Shown: positions 19,330-28,383, counted from the stretch's first letter. The stretch: 64,000 nt of DNA from Staphylococcus pseudintermedius (GCF_001792775.2 NZ_MLGE02000009.1:24056-88055); one strand, 5' to 3'. Numbers and translations are program-made. The notes: generated from the sequence alone by a model not told the origin.

Positions 19330-19374
19330 GCACCCTGAAAATTAGATTTTAATATGATTTTTAGGGTGCTTTTA
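19330..19374 (+). terminator. terminator of the sialidase operon
   Basis: GCACCCT...AGGGTGC with additional A/T pairing in the stem is followed by TTTT, about 100 bp after the sialidase stop. Confidence 0.7.
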
Positions 19375-19506
19375 GATATAATTGCTGTTTTTAAATTTGA
19401 TTATGAAATTTTACGTTGTTGATTTAAAGATAAAATTTCAATTGATTATATGTGAATGGTGATCGGTTTTAGTAGCTCCATGACTTCATTATGTCAAGAC
19501 ATTTAA

Positions 19507-19754
19507 GTCTATTCTATAGTAGATGAATATGATGAATACGAAAAATTGTTAAAAGAAAGCTTTGTTAGCATTTACTGTTTTGGTTTTGTATAGTTACGAG
19601 AATAACAGCGATTAAATTGAGCGTTGAGAAAGATAATCATTGGAGGAGCGACATAAATATTTCGGATGTCATTGATAAGTTGTGAGAAGATAGAGGTATA
19701 GAGAACTTAATGACTCTTAAGCAATTTATTAGTTTTATTGATTTTGAAAGTTAA
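19507..19754 (+). pseudogene. possible decayed small gene
   Basis: Protein-like stretches can be read in fragments: VDEYDEYEKLLKES near 19519, then in another frame DNHWRSDINISDVIDKL, a stop, and EDRGIENLMTLKQF up to 19754. At least one frameshift and one in-frame stop interrupt it. The composition looks coding, but I cannot name the family. It lies between two terminators next to the sialidase operon. Confidence 0.3.
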
Positions 19755-19760
19755 GCAATA

Positions 19761-19796
19761 AAAAACATGCTAACCGTATTGTTGAAGTTAGCATGT
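19761..19796 (-). terminator. terminator of the AI-2E family permease gene
   Basis: ACATGCTAAC (19765-19774) pairs perfectly with GTTAGCATGT (19787-19796) and is followed on the reverse strand by TTTTTATT. Confidence 0.85.
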
Positions 19797-19807
19797 CTCT
19801 TTATTAA

Positions 19808-20905
19808 TTAAAGCATTCCTTTATCATCGACGTCACTGTGGGCTTTATGCATAATTTGATGACGGTACTTGAACACGTTACGTACGATAGTTTTAAGTAC
19901 TGCATAAAGTGGTACTGCGACTAAAATCAGTGTAAAGCCACCTAAACTACCTGAAGCTAAAATCACAATGATAATCGTAAGTGGATGAATGTTTAATGAT
20001 TTACCCATAACGTTAGGTGTAATGACGTTACCTTCGAGTTGTTGTGCAATCAAAGTAATAACACAGACCCAAATGAACGTGGTTGGACTTTGAATTAAGC
20101 CTAAAATACCAGCTGGTAAGAACGCCATCCAAGGACCTAAAAACGGAATCATATTTGCTACAATCGCAAACATTACTAAGAGCATTGTGTACTCTAAACC
20201 GATAATCGAATAACCAATATATAAAATAGCCCCTAGAATTAAACTCACTGTCACTTGACCTTGAATGTAAGACATCAGCGTTTGGTTTAAATCTTTTAAT
20301 AAGTTTACGATGAAAATTTTACGTTCGCCATTAAAAATATTTGCGACGGCTGGAATAAAGCGTTCGTGGTCTTTTAACATATAAATCAAGAAGAATGGTA
20401 CTAAAATCAACAAGAACAATGTCGACACAATACTTGAAATAATGTTAAGCGAGTTAGACAACAAATCCGAAGCCATCTGACTAAAATAAGACACGATGTC
20501 GTTAATTTTTTCTGTCACTTGATCAGGTAAGCGATCGCGTTGGTCGAGTGCAAAATTAATTAAACGTTCAGCTTCACGTTGAATAAATGGAATTTGATGG
20601 ATTAAATTCTCGATTTGTGTAGCAATAACCGGTCCAATCACACCAATCACTGCCGCCATCATTGCTGTTAATGCGAGTAAGATAATCGTAATACTTGCCC
20701 ATCTCGGTAAATGACGCTTCTCGAGCATTTTTTGGAATGGCAAACAGATGTAAAATAAAAAACCACTCAGCAATAAAGGTAATATAATAGATTGAATGAT
20801 AATAATGATTGGCATAAATATGTGGTTAACATCTAAAAATAATTTGATGATTAAAAATAAAAGTAGTAGTGCTACACCTGTTCGGAACCACACTTTATTT
20901 GTCAT
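19808..20905 (-). CDS. AI-2E family (PerM/YueF-like) membrane transporter
   Basis: A 365-residue polytopic protein of the AI-2E/UPF0118 family. It shows about seven to eight membrane helices, a central amphipathic section with EKINDIVSYFSQ and the conserved GPWMAFLPAGILGL segment. Family members have been linked to export of autoinducer-2 or to Na+(Li+)/H+ antiport; the role here is not determined. The AAGGAGG at 20915-20921 sets the start at 20905, not at the upstream in-frame Met codon. It is a single-gene unit. Confidence 0.85.
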   Translation of the reverse strand: MTNKVWFRTGVALLLLFLIIKLFLDVNHIFMPIIIIIQSIILPLLLSGFLFYICLPFQKMLEKRHLPRWASITIILLALTAMMAAVIGVIGPVIATQIENLIHQIPFIQREAERLINFALDQRDRLPDQVTEKINDIVSYFSQMASDLLSNSLNIISSIVSTLFLLILVPFFLIYMLKDHERFIPAVANIFNGERKIFIVNLLKDLNQTLMSYIQGQVTVSLILGAILYIGYSIIGLEYTMLLVMFAIVANMIPFLGPWMAFLPAGILGLIQSPTTFIWVCVITLIAQQLEGNVITPNVMGKSLNIHPLTIIIVILASGSLGGFTLILVAVPLYAVLKTIVRNVFKYRHQIMHKAHSDVDDKGML

Positions 20906-21035
20906 ACATTGTTTCCTCCTTCTATAAGAACACTGATTACAGTATATCCCAATCAGAATCACGTTAAAAGAAAAAATTTAACCAATACTTGAATCATTTG
21001 CATTTTTTGCATGGTGTGTTGTTCTAAAAAAAGAG

Positions 21036-21087
21036 TTGCACGGAATTTTTTAACTGTGTATACTGATATCATATTTATCAGAAAATT
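21036..21087 (+). promoter_or_regulatory. alanine symporter promoter with a CodY-like box
   Basis: TTGCAC (21036) and TATACT (21059) are spaced 17 bases apart. Immediately downstream, ATTTATCAGAAAATT (21073-21087) matches the CodY consensus AATTTTCWGAAAATT at 13 of 15 positions. CodY represses nutrient-uptake genes when branched-chain amino acids and GTP are high; control of this gene is inference. Confidence 0.55.
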
Positions 21088-21123
21088 ATAAAAAAGGGTG
21101 CAGAAGAAAAAGGGGGAATGTTT

Positions 21124-22695
21124 ATGTTAGAAACGATTGTGGGATGGCTTAATGAAGTTGTTTGGAGTAAGCCATTAGTTTATGGTCTTTTACTTACAGG
21201 GGTTGCATTTAGTTTGATGAGTCGTTTTTTACAAGTCCGTCACTTTAAAGAAATGATTCGTCTCATGTTTCAAGGTGAAAAGTCACCAACGGGGATTTCT
21301 AGTTTTCAGGCTATTGCGTTATCATTAGCAGGTCGTGTGGGGACAGGGAATATCGTTGGTGTTTCTACTGCGATTTTCATCGGGGGTCCTGGTGCAGTCT
21401 TTTGGATGTGGGCTACTGCATTTTTAGGCGCAGGAACAGCCTTTATCGAGTCAGCGCTAGGTCAAATTTATAAACAAGAAGAAGATGGCGAATACCGCGG
21501 GGGTCCGGCATATTATATTGAAAAAGGGATTAAAGGTAAATTTGGGAAGGTTTACGGTTTAGTCTTCGCGATTGTGACGATTATTTCAGTTGGTCTATTG
21601 TTGCCAGGTGTTCAGTCAAATGCGATTGCAAGTTCAATGCATAATGCGTTCGGTATTCCTGCGTGGGTGATTGCAGTCGTACTTGTAGTCGTTTTAGCAC
21701 TCATTATTTTTGGTGGCGTAAAATGGATTGCGAAAGTAGCGACGGCAGTTGTTCCATTTATGGCGATTATTTATATTTTAATGGCGATTGTCATTATCAT
21801 ACTTAATATTCAAGAAGTACCTGCATTGTTTGCGCTTATCTTTAAATCAGCATTCGGTATGGAAGCCGCTTTTGGTGGTATTATCGGTGCAATGATTGAG
21901 ATTGGTGTGAAACGTGGACTGTATTCAAATGAAGCAGGTCAAGGTACAGGACCTCACGCAGCGGCAGCAGCAGAAGTGTCTCATCCAGCGAAGCAAGGTC
22001 TCGTTCAAGCATTTTCTGTTTACGTGGATACATTATTCGTTTGTACAGCAACAGCGTTAATTATTTTAATTTCTGGTACATATAATACAACAGATGGAAC
22101 AGTTGCGGCTGATGGTATGCCTGGTTTATTAAAAAATAGTGAAATTTTTGTGCAAAACGCGGATGGTACGAAAGATTACTCTGGTACTGCGATGTATGCA
22201 CAAGCAGGGATTGATAAAGCGTTACAAGGTTCGAGTTACCACTTTGATCCGAATTTCTCAGGATTTGGTTCGTACTTTATCGCGATTGCGTTATTCTTCT
22301 TTGCCTTTACAACGATTTTAGCGTATTACTACATCGCTGAAACGAATGTTAGTTTCTTAACGAATCGTATTGCGAAAAATCAAAACCAATTATGGCGTAA
22401 TGTGACACGTCTCGTCTTAATCGCAGCGACCGCATACGGTGCAGTGAAAACGGCTGACATCGCATGGGCTATGGGTGACTTAGGTGTCGGATTGATGGCA
22501 TGGTTAAACATCATTGCGATTTGGATTTTATATCGACCAGCCATGCATGCATTAAAAGACTTTGAACGTCAGAAGAAGGAAAAAGGGACAGGCAAAACCG
22601 CGATTTACCGTCCAGATCCTAAAGAGATTCCAACTGCTACGTTCTGGTTAGAAGATTATCCGAAACGTTTGAAAGAAGAAGATATTCAACCGTAA
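21124..22695 (+). CDS. alanine/glycine:cation symporter (AGCS family)
   Basis: About 523 residues with some 10-11 membrane helices. The AGCS signature AGRVGTGNIVGVSTAI lies near residue 62, and NEAGQGTGPHAAAAAE marks the substrate and Na+ site. It imports alanine or glycine with Na+ or H+. The start is taken as ATG 21124, seven bases after GGGGG; an in-frame ATG at 21118 overlaps that site. It is monocistronic behind a good promoter with a CodY-like box. Confidence 0.93.
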   Translation: MLETIVGWLNEVVWSKPLVYGLLLTGVAFSLMSRFLQVRHFKEMIRLMFQGEKSPTGISSFQAIALSLAGRVGTGNIVGVSTAIFIGGPGAVFWMWATAFLGAGTAFIESALGQIYKQEEDGEYRGGPAYYIEKGIKGKFGKVYGLVFAIVTIISVGLLLPGVQSNAIASSMHNAFGIPAWVIAVVLVVVLALIIFGGVKWIAKVATAVVPFMAIIYILMAIVIIILNIQEVPALFALIFKSAFGMEAAFGGIIGAMIEIGVKRGLYSNEAGQGTGPHAAAAAEVSHPAKQGLVQAFSVYVDTLFVCTATALIILISGTYNTTDGTVAADGMPGLLKNSEIFVQNADGTKDYSGTAMYAQAGIDKALQGSSYHFDPNFSGFGSYFIAIALFFFAFTTILAYYYIAETNVSFLTNRIAKNQNQLWRNVTRLVLIAATAYGAVKTADIAWAMGDLGVGLMAWLNIIAIWILYRPAMHALKDFERQKKEKGTGKTAIYRPDPKEIPTATFWLEDYPKRLKEEDIQP

Positions 22696-22797
22696 CGTCA
22701 CAAATTAGACAAAATAGCGTCAAATCAAGCTTTATAGATTAACACAGCATGCGTCTCCTGATACAATGAGATTAATTCGTATGAGGAGGCGCTTTTT

Positions 22798-23532
22798 ATG
22801 ACTACATTTAATCCAGGTGAAGTAACGGTCACACACCTACAAAGCGACTACTTAGAGCGAGAAATTACATTATCAGTCTATTTGCCGAAAGATTATTCTG
22901 ATTTATATAAATCGAAAGTAATTTTTTGTTTTGATGGTCGTGACTTTCTAAGGTATGGTCAACTTCATCGTGTATATGAGAAATTAAGAAAAAATGGGGA
23001 AGTCGAGCGTGCAATTATCGTCGGACTGCATTATCAAAATGTGAAGATGCGTCATATGGAATTCCATCCAGAAGGCGAAAAAGCTGCACAAACGGTTCAA
23101 GCGGTCGCAAATGAGATTTTACCGTGGATTGATGAGAATTTCGCAACATATAAAGTAGGGAACGCGAGAATTTTATTAGGTGATAGTTTAGCAGGGAGTA
23201 TCGCATTGTTAACTGCACTTTCGTACCCACGTGTGATGAGTCAAGTCGGTTTATTGAGTCCGCATTATGATGATATTGTGAAACTCATTTTTAATCGTTG
23301 TCAGTTTAAATCAGAATTAAACATTTGGCATGCGGTAGGTAAAGAAGAGATTGATTTTAAATTGCCAACAAGTGGTGAGCGAGCAGACTTCTTAACACCT
23401 AACCGTACATTAAAAGATTTATTTGAATCGCAACAAATGACATATTACTACGAAGAATTAGATGGTGGGCACAATTGGAAAACTTGGCAGAAAGAATTGC
23501 CAAAAATGTTAACTTACTTTTTAAGTAACTAG
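22798..23532 (+). CDS. esterase D/Fes-family alpha/beta hydrolase
   Basis: A 244-residue cytoplasmic hydrolase. The nucleophile elbow reads GDSLAGS near residue 129, VERAIIVGL gives a core strand and a late DGGHNWKTW segment supplies the catalytic histidine. The family includes S-formylglutathione hydrolases and siderophore esterases, but no substrate can be assigned. A GAGGAGG site precedes the ATG, and yjcG follows 53 bp later, the conserved staphylococcal order. Confidence 0.85.
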   Translation: MTTFNPGEVTVTHLQSDYLEREITLSVYLPKDYSDLYKSKVIFCFDGRDFLRYGQLHRVYEKLRKNGEVERAIIVGLHYQNVKMRHMEFHPEGEKAAQTVQAVANEILPWIDENFATYKVGNARILLGDSLAGSIALLTALSYPRVMSQVGLLSPHYDDIVKLIFNRCQFKSELNIWHAVGKEEIDFKLPTSGERADFLTPNRTLKDLFESQQMTYYYEELDGGHNWKTWQKELPKMLTYFLSN

Positions 23533-23585
23533 TTTTAAGAAAATTTGCTATAATAAAAGTAAGCGAATACAAAGGAGGAATTCAA

Positions 23586-24092
23586 ATGATTTTAGGATTA
23601 GCGTTAATTCCGTCAAAAGATTTCCAAAACGAGGTCAACGCTTATCGTAAACGTTATGATAAGCACTACACAATGATTCAACCTCATATTACGATTAAAA
23701 GTAATTTTGAAATTGATGAAAAAGATCTTGATCAAGTTAAAGCTGAAATAGAAAAACGTTTAGAAGGGGCACAACAAGCAGAGGTTTATGTATCAAAAGC
23801 ATCAAACTTTGCACCGATTACAAACGTTATTTATTTTAAAGTCGAGAAAAATGCAGCACTAGAAGATTTATTCAACCGCTTTGATGGCGAAGATTTTTAT
23901 GGTAAATCTGAACACGCATTTGTACCACACTTTACGATTGCACAAGGTTTAACAAGCCAAGAGTTTGAAGATATCTATGGTCAAGTGCATTTAGCAGGCA
24001 TTGAACATAAAGAAATAATTGATACATTATCATTGATGCATTTTAAAGAAGATGTAGCAGAATGGGAAGAAATTGCTACGTTTTCTTTATAA
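23586..24092 (+). CDS. yjcG: YjcG, 2H phosphoesterase (2'-5' RNA ligase-like)
   Basis: A 168-residue member of the 2H phosphoesterase superfamily. Two HxT motifs are present, PHITIK near residue 34 and PHFTIAQ near residue 116, spaced as required for the active site. Such enzymes act on cyclic phosphodiesters of RNA or nucleotides; the substrate is unknown. An extended -10 (TGCTATAAT near 23547) and an AAAGGAGG site lie upstream. Confidence 0.88.
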   Translation: MILGLALIPSKDFQNEVNAYRKRYDKHYTMIQPHITIKSNFEIDEKDLDQVKAEIEKRLEGAQQAEVYVSKASNFAPITNVIYFKVEKNAALEDLFNRFDGEDFYGKSEHAFVPHFTIAQGLTSQEFEDIYGQVHLAGIEHKEIIDTLSLMHFKEDVAEWEEIATFSL

Positions 24093-24110
24093 TATGATTG
24101 AAAAATAAAA

Positions 24111-24154
24111 AATGGGCTGATGTGGCATGGGGCGTGCATATCAGTCCATTTTTT
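24111..24154 (+). terminator. terminator of yjcG
   Basis: AATGGGCTGAT pairs with ATCAGTCCATT (one G-U pair) and is followed by TTTTT. Confidence 0.8.
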
Positions 24155-24608
24155 AAGTTCGAAAATTCATATTATCTGTGTCTAGCAAAATATGAAAACC
24201 TATATAATATTGAGTGCATAAAGTTAATGATATAATAAAATGATATTAACAAAACTGTTAATGATGTTGTTTTTAGGCTGTTTATTTCAATTTCTGAGAA
24301 AACATACTTCATCTATATATTTTGTTAAGTGGTAGTGAAAAATTTTGTTTAAAAATATATAGGTAAGACAGTATGATATGAATAACCACAATAATCATTA
24401 GGCTAAGCTCTGTTTTATTAAAGCAACATACTTTTTTATGACAGTCTTTGCTAATATCCTTGCTATCGTTAAAACGCAGAGCTTTTCTGTTACGACGAAA
24501 GGAATCTTTCTATATTACACACCACTAATGATTGAGAACTTTTTAATATCAATAATTAAAATAACGGTCAGTGAACCTCTCACCAACCGTTAAAAATATA
24601 TAACCCAA
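24155..24608. other. AT-rich intergenic stretch with hairpins
   Basis: About 450 bp between convergent genes. It contains a long-range inverted repeat (AAGCTCTG at 24405 and CAGAGCTT at 24477) and a nested hairpin near 24561-24590 (AACGGT...ACCGTT enclosing GTGA...TCAC). No coding frame was recognised. These could be remnants of a small transposable repeat or an RNA; no stronger claim can be made. Confidence 0.35.
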
Positions 24609-24655
24609 AAAATTCCCACAATAACGGCTAAAATTGACCGTTGTTGCGGGGATTT
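24609..24655 (-). terminator. terminator of the sulfatase-PTS operon
   Basis: On the reverse strand CCCGCAACAACGG pairs with CCGTTATTGTGGG (wobble and one mismatch) and is followed by AATTTTTT. Confidence 0.8.
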
Positions 24656-24663
24656 TATTATTG

Positions 24664-25557
24664 CTATAACTTTTGTAAAATGCCTAAGCTTGAGAAAAGA
24701 ATAGCTACGATAATAACGATGAAAATCGCACGCGTTGAATTCATGTTTTTACGACCTAATAACCAATAAACACTGAAAACGACTGCTAAAGGTACAAGAC
24801 GCGGTAAAATCATATCTGCATTTTCACTGAAATTTATAGTGACATCACCAAGTGTTGGCTCAAATGCAAATTTCACACGAATCATGGTCGCCACGAGGGC
24901 CCCGACCATAAAGACACCCATTAATGTTGCTGCATTTGTTAATGATTCTAAACGATGTTGCATCGTTGTAACGAGTGAAATCCCTTCTTTATAAGCGAAT
25001 GGCAATTGTTTCCATCTGAAGCCAATGATGAATAAAACTGCGAAGAACCAAAGTAAAATACCGAATGGATTACCGTCTGTTGCCATATTTGCTGCGATGG
25101 CACCGAAAATCGTTGGAATTAATGAACCGAAAATGGCATCCCCAACTGCCGCGAATGGTCCCATTAAACCAACTTTAATCCCTTTTACAGACTCTTTTGC
25201 TTTAAGGCCTTCATTTTCTTCCATTGCGATATCGATACCTGTCACAATAGTATTAAAGTAGTTACTTGTATTGAAGAATTGCGCATGTGTACGCATCATT
25301 TCTTTTAATTCAGGTGAGTTATCACCATAAATTTTACGTAATTGCGGTAAAATCGTAAATAAGTAACCAGAGCCTTGCATACGCTCGTAGTTCCAACCCC
25401 ATTGGAAGAACAGTAAGCTACGTAAGTTGATTTGACGAAAGTCTTTCTTCGTGAGTTGATATGGTTCTTTAGGGGGACTTCCTGTTAATGTTGGATCTTC
25501 AAATGGAGTGTTTAAGGCTAAAGGTTCTTTTGAATGTTTCGTTTTAGAGTTCGTCAT
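24664..25557 (-). CDS. PTS mannose/fructose/sorbose-family component IID
   Basis: A 297-residue membrane component of a mannose-family phosphotransferase permease. The N-terminal soluble part contains LFFQWGWNYERMQGSGYLF, typical of IID proteins, followed by GLMGPFAAVGDAIF and C-terminal membrane helices. With IIC it forms the sugar channel. Its start overlaps the IIC gene by 14 bp. No IIA or IIB gene is present nearby, so the pair must borrow those subunits from another system. Sugar specificity is unknown; the sulfatase neighbour suggests a desulfated amino sugar. Confidence 0.92.
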   Translation of the reverse strand: MTNSKTKHSKEPLALNTPFEDPTLTGSPPKEPYQLTKKDFRQINLRSLLFFQWGWNYERMQGSGYLFTILPQLRKIYGDNSPELKEMMRTHAQFFNTSNYFNTIVTGIDIAMEENEGLKAKESVKGIKVGLMGPFAAVGDAIFGSLIPTIFGAIAANMATDGNPFGILLWFFAVLFIIGFRWKQLPFAYKEGISLVTTMQHRLESLTNAATLMGVFMVGALVATMIRVKFAFEPTLGDVTINFSENADMILPRLVPLAVVFSVYWLLGRKNMNSTRAIFIVIIVAILFSSLGILQKL

Positions 25558-26440
25558 CTTCTATTTCCCCCTCGTCATCTACATTTGACTGTTGACGTTG
25601 TTGACCCCCATAGCTTGGTGCTGTTTGCGTGCTACGTTGGTAAGCCATTGCTGCTAAACTGAAACCGATTAAAGCAACTGCAAGCATTGGAAGGGGACCC
25701 ATTGCAGCTGTGAAGTTTTTGTCTAACCCAGCAACTGAAGTACCTAAAGTTGTTAAACCACCAAAAATCGTAACGAATAATGCAGTAATGATGAAACCAA
25801 GAATAAAGTATGGGTAATGACGTTTTAATGGTAAGTATTTTAATAAGATTGCGAAACCAACAGCTGGTAAAAGGGCACCTGCTAATGTTAAGCCATCACC
25901 TAACCATTTTAAGTCTGTGTTCAAGTAATTCACGACCGGTTTAACGATATTGCTACCGAAAGTCAAAGCTAAAAACACAGGAACCGCGCGTGATAATGAC
26001 CACGGAATCGCACCGTATAAGTAGTTACGCTCAATGCCGCGATAGTCCATTTTTTCAATTTTGCTATCAATACGATGTGCAAAAAATGTGTTAGTGAAAC
26101 GTGCTAAAATATCTGTTTGAATCATTAAACTCGCTACTGGTACCCCTAAAGTTGCTAACGCTTGTTCTGGGTTCATACCAATCGCAACTGAAAAGGCTAC
26201 CGCTAATACTGTACCTGAGTTGGCATCGATATGAGACGCACCACCGAATGTCCCAACACCGAGGATTGTTAACTGCATACCGCCGCCGATGATAAGGCCT
26301 GTAGTGACATCCCCCATAACGAGACCACTGATAAGACCGGCCATAACAGGTTGTGCTAAAAACCCAAATGATAAGTTATCTAGGATTTGGACACCTGCAT
26401 AGATTGTTAAAAGCAAAATTTGCCACCATAGCATATCCAT
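25544..26440 (-). CDS. PTS mannose/fructose/sorbose-family component IIC
   Basis: About 298 residues with multiple membrane helices. Diagnostic segments are PVMAGLISGLVMGDVTTGLIIGG (in part), GTFGGASHIDANSGT and PVASLMIQTDI, as in AgaC/ManY-type IIC proteins. The C-terminus carries an unusual hydrophilic, acidic tail (QQRQQSNVDDEGEIEDDEL in part). The start is ATG 26440, nine bases after GGGAG; an upstream TTG is too close to that site. A cre-type operator lies just upstream. Confidence 0.92.
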   Translation of the reverse strand: MDMLWWQILLLTIYAGVQILDNLSFGFLAQPVMAGLISGLVMGDVTTGLIIGGGMQLTILGVGTFGGASHIDANSGTVLAVAFSVAIGMNPEQALATLGVPVASLMIQTDILARFTNTFFAHRIDSKIEKMDYRGIERNYLYGAIPWSLSRAVPVFLALTFGSNIVKPVVNYLNTDLKWLGDGLTLAGALLPAVGFAILLKYLPLKRHYPYFILGFIITALFVTIFGGLTTLGTSVAGLDKNFTAAMGPLPMLAVALIGFSLAAMAYQRSTQTAPSYGGQQRQQSNVDDEGEIEDDEL

Positions 26441-26458
26441 AATTTTCAACTCCCTTTA

Positions 26459-26472
26459 TGTTAACGCTTACA
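26459..26472 (-). promoter_or_regulatory. cre site (CcpA) upstream of IIC
   Basis: Read on the reverse strand, TGTAAGCGTTAACA fits the cre consensus TGWAARCGYTWNCA at every position. It lies about 20 bases ahead of the IIC start, inside the sulfatase-IIC gap. Confidence 0.75.
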
Positions 26473-26488
26473 TATTTTATTTAAACTG

Positions 26489-26515
26489 AAGCTATATGTG
26501 TAGTACATATAGCTT
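26489..26515 (-). terminator. hairpin between sulfatase and IIC
   Basis: A perfect 11-bp inverted repeat AAGCTATATGT/ACATATAGCTT with a five-base loop. It lacks a proper T run on the reverse strand, so it may be an RNA-processing or partial-attenuation site instead of a terminator. Confidence 0.5.
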
Positions 26516-26544
26516 TAGAACAAAACAGTGTCATTTTGATTGAA

Positions 26545-28032
26545 TTATTGACGTTGACGCTGTGCAGATTTGTTTCGCGCTTGTAAATGATCGAGTGTCG
26601 GTTTTGTTTCAGACAAAATCTGTAGTTCACCATTTTTCACAAAGCCTTCTTCTCTATCCGTCAATGCTTTAATCAATTGTTGTTTTAATTCATTTTTAAT
26701 CGCTTGATATTCAGCTTCATGAATTAAGTTATGTTTTTCATGTGGGTCATCTTGATAATGAAACAATTGTTCAATGCCTCTTACTGGATACCAAGTGTAC
26801 TTCCAAGCATCATTCATGATAAATTGGTTCGAATCTTTACCGAAACTGTGTTCACCATGTAAATATTCACGTGTCACAAAAGTATCATCATAAAGGGCAG
26901 GTTTTAAGCTCACACCATCAATGTTTTTGGGAATGTCGATATTGGCCAAATCTAATAAAGTTGGATAAATATCTCTTAATTCTCCAATTTGATGTAAATC
27001 GCGATGCTTTCCTTTTAATAAGTTGCCTTTATCATAAATCATCATCGGAATGTGAATGCTCCCTTGGTACGGATATGCTTTTCTGAATAAATTGTGTTCG
27101 CCTAATTGATCGCCATGATCTGATACAAATAAAATGATTGTATTTTTCGCGATTCGTTGTTCATTTAGCGCGATAAGGAAACGACCGATTTGGTGATCGA
27201 TATGGGTGATATTGCCGTAATAACCTGCACGCATACGATCCAATTCGTCTTTATGATAATGTCCTTTTTTAGCTGTAATACTAAAAGGTAACGGCTCCTC
27301 TATATCTTTCCAGGCACCCATCTCAATCACTGGAAATTCATCTATTTTATTCATATACATATCAAAATAGTATTGAGGCGGATTGAGTGGTGGGTGAGGG
27401 CGTGTAAATGAAAGATTTAAGAAAAAAGGTTTTTCGGGGTCTCTTCTTTGTAAAAAACGTATACCTTCATGGACAACCCAGTTTGTAGGATGAAACTGTT
27501 CTCCATACATCCACGGACGAGCAACCCATGAATTTGGTTCGATGCCATCATCCATTAAGTCTGCGTGATGACCTAATTGCTCTTTCAACCACATTAAATA
27601 GTCGTCAGCATATTCAAAATTTTGACCATACGGTGCAGTGTACTTACGTGCTTCATGAAGATAACCATCATGTAACATGACATGGTCGAAGCCAATACGT
27701 TTTCGTTCAGGTGTCACGTGCAACTTGCCCACTGCTTCTGTTTGATAACCTGCATTTCTAAAACTGTCAGCCATAAATTGATCATAGGCCCAATCGACAT
27801 TATCTTCATAACCGACTCGACCGTGATGGGCTTGTGATAAACCTGTCATCAATGCTGCACGACTTGCGATGCAACTTGGCACAGCAGTATACATTTGACT
27901 AAAATGATAACCTTGAGATGCCAACATATCCAAATGAGGTGTTGAAACGACAGGGTGATGATGATGACCTAACGTGTCAAAGCGCAGTTGATCCACACAA
28001 ATGAGGATGATATTCGGTTGTTGTGTATCCAT
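26545..28032 (-). CDS. type I (formylglycine) sulfatase
   Basis: A 495-residue S1-family sulfatase. The maturation motif CIASR (residues 54-58, within PSCIASRAALMTG) supplies the cysteine that becomes formylglycine. Metal and sulfate ligands appear in the N-terminal ICVDQLRFDT, in KLHVTPERK and in SDHGDQLGEH near residue 305. There is no signal peptide, so it should act in the cytoplasm on an imported sulfated sugar. It is the first gene of an operon with PTS IIC and IID, which suggests the PTS brings in the sulfated sugar. It needs a maturase, not visible in this window. Candidate substrates are sulfated GlcNAc or GalNAc from mucin or glycosaminoglycans (inference). Confidence 0.9.
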   Translation of the reverse strand: MDTQQPNIILICVDQLRFDTLGHHHHPVVSTPHLDMLASQGYHFSQMYTAVPSCIASRAALMTGLSQAHHGRVGYEDNVDWAYDQFMADSFRNAGYQTEAVGKLHVTPERKRIGFDHVMLHDGYLHEARKYTAPYGQNFEYADDYLMWLKEQLGHHADLMDDGIEPNSWVARPWMYGEQFHPTNWVVHEGIRFLQRRDPEKPFFLNLSFTRPHPPLNPPQYYFDMYMNKIDEFPVIEMGAWKDIEEPLPFSITAKKGHYHKDELDRMRAGYYGNITHIDHQIGRFLIALNEQRIAKNTIILFVSDHGDQLGEHNLFRKAYPYQGSIHIPMMIYDKGNLLKGKHRDLHQIGELRDIYPTLLDLANIDIPKNIDGVSLKPALYDDTFVTREYLHGEHSFGKDSNQFIMNDAWKYTWYPVRGIEQLFHYQDDPHEKHNLIHEAEYQAIKNELKQQLIKALTDREEGFVKNGELQILSETKPTLDHLQARNKSAQRQRQ

Positions 28033-28133
28033 GCAATCTCTCCTTTCTCTATTTAATTAAAAAATAGCACTAATGGTACGTATTGACAATATGACCAATT
28101 TTAAGGAGAATAAGTGAATTATAGGGCTATCGA

Positions 28134-28147
28134 TGTAAGCGTTTACT
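28134..28147 (-). promoter_or_regulatory. cre-like site upstream of the sulfatase
   Basis: TGTAAGCGTTTACT (forward strand) matches the cre consensus except for the last base. It lies about 100 bp upstream of the sulfatase start, where it would control the whole operon. Confidence 0.65.
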
Positions 28148-28383
28148 TAATTTTAGGGCATTTCAGCTTGTCATGAGTGGTTATAACAAGTTTTGAAAAT
28201 TTTTGTCAATGTTGCTTGATTGCTCTATGTTCTTATATTTTTAGTAAATTGTTTGAACGCAATTGCTTTTAAATGATTTTGTTGAGTTGCACAGCGTAGT
28301 AGACGAAAGAAAGGTGGATTAGCGCGGACTTAAATTTGGAAAGCTAAGAAAGTATTGAAAAGAGCAATTATCAAACACAAAAT

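Noticed and set aside
24405..24484. Small RNA or transposable repeat from the long-range inverted repeat
   Set aside because: The arms are only 8 bp with a 64-base loop and there is no promoter evidence, so it is kept only as a note on the intergenic stretch.
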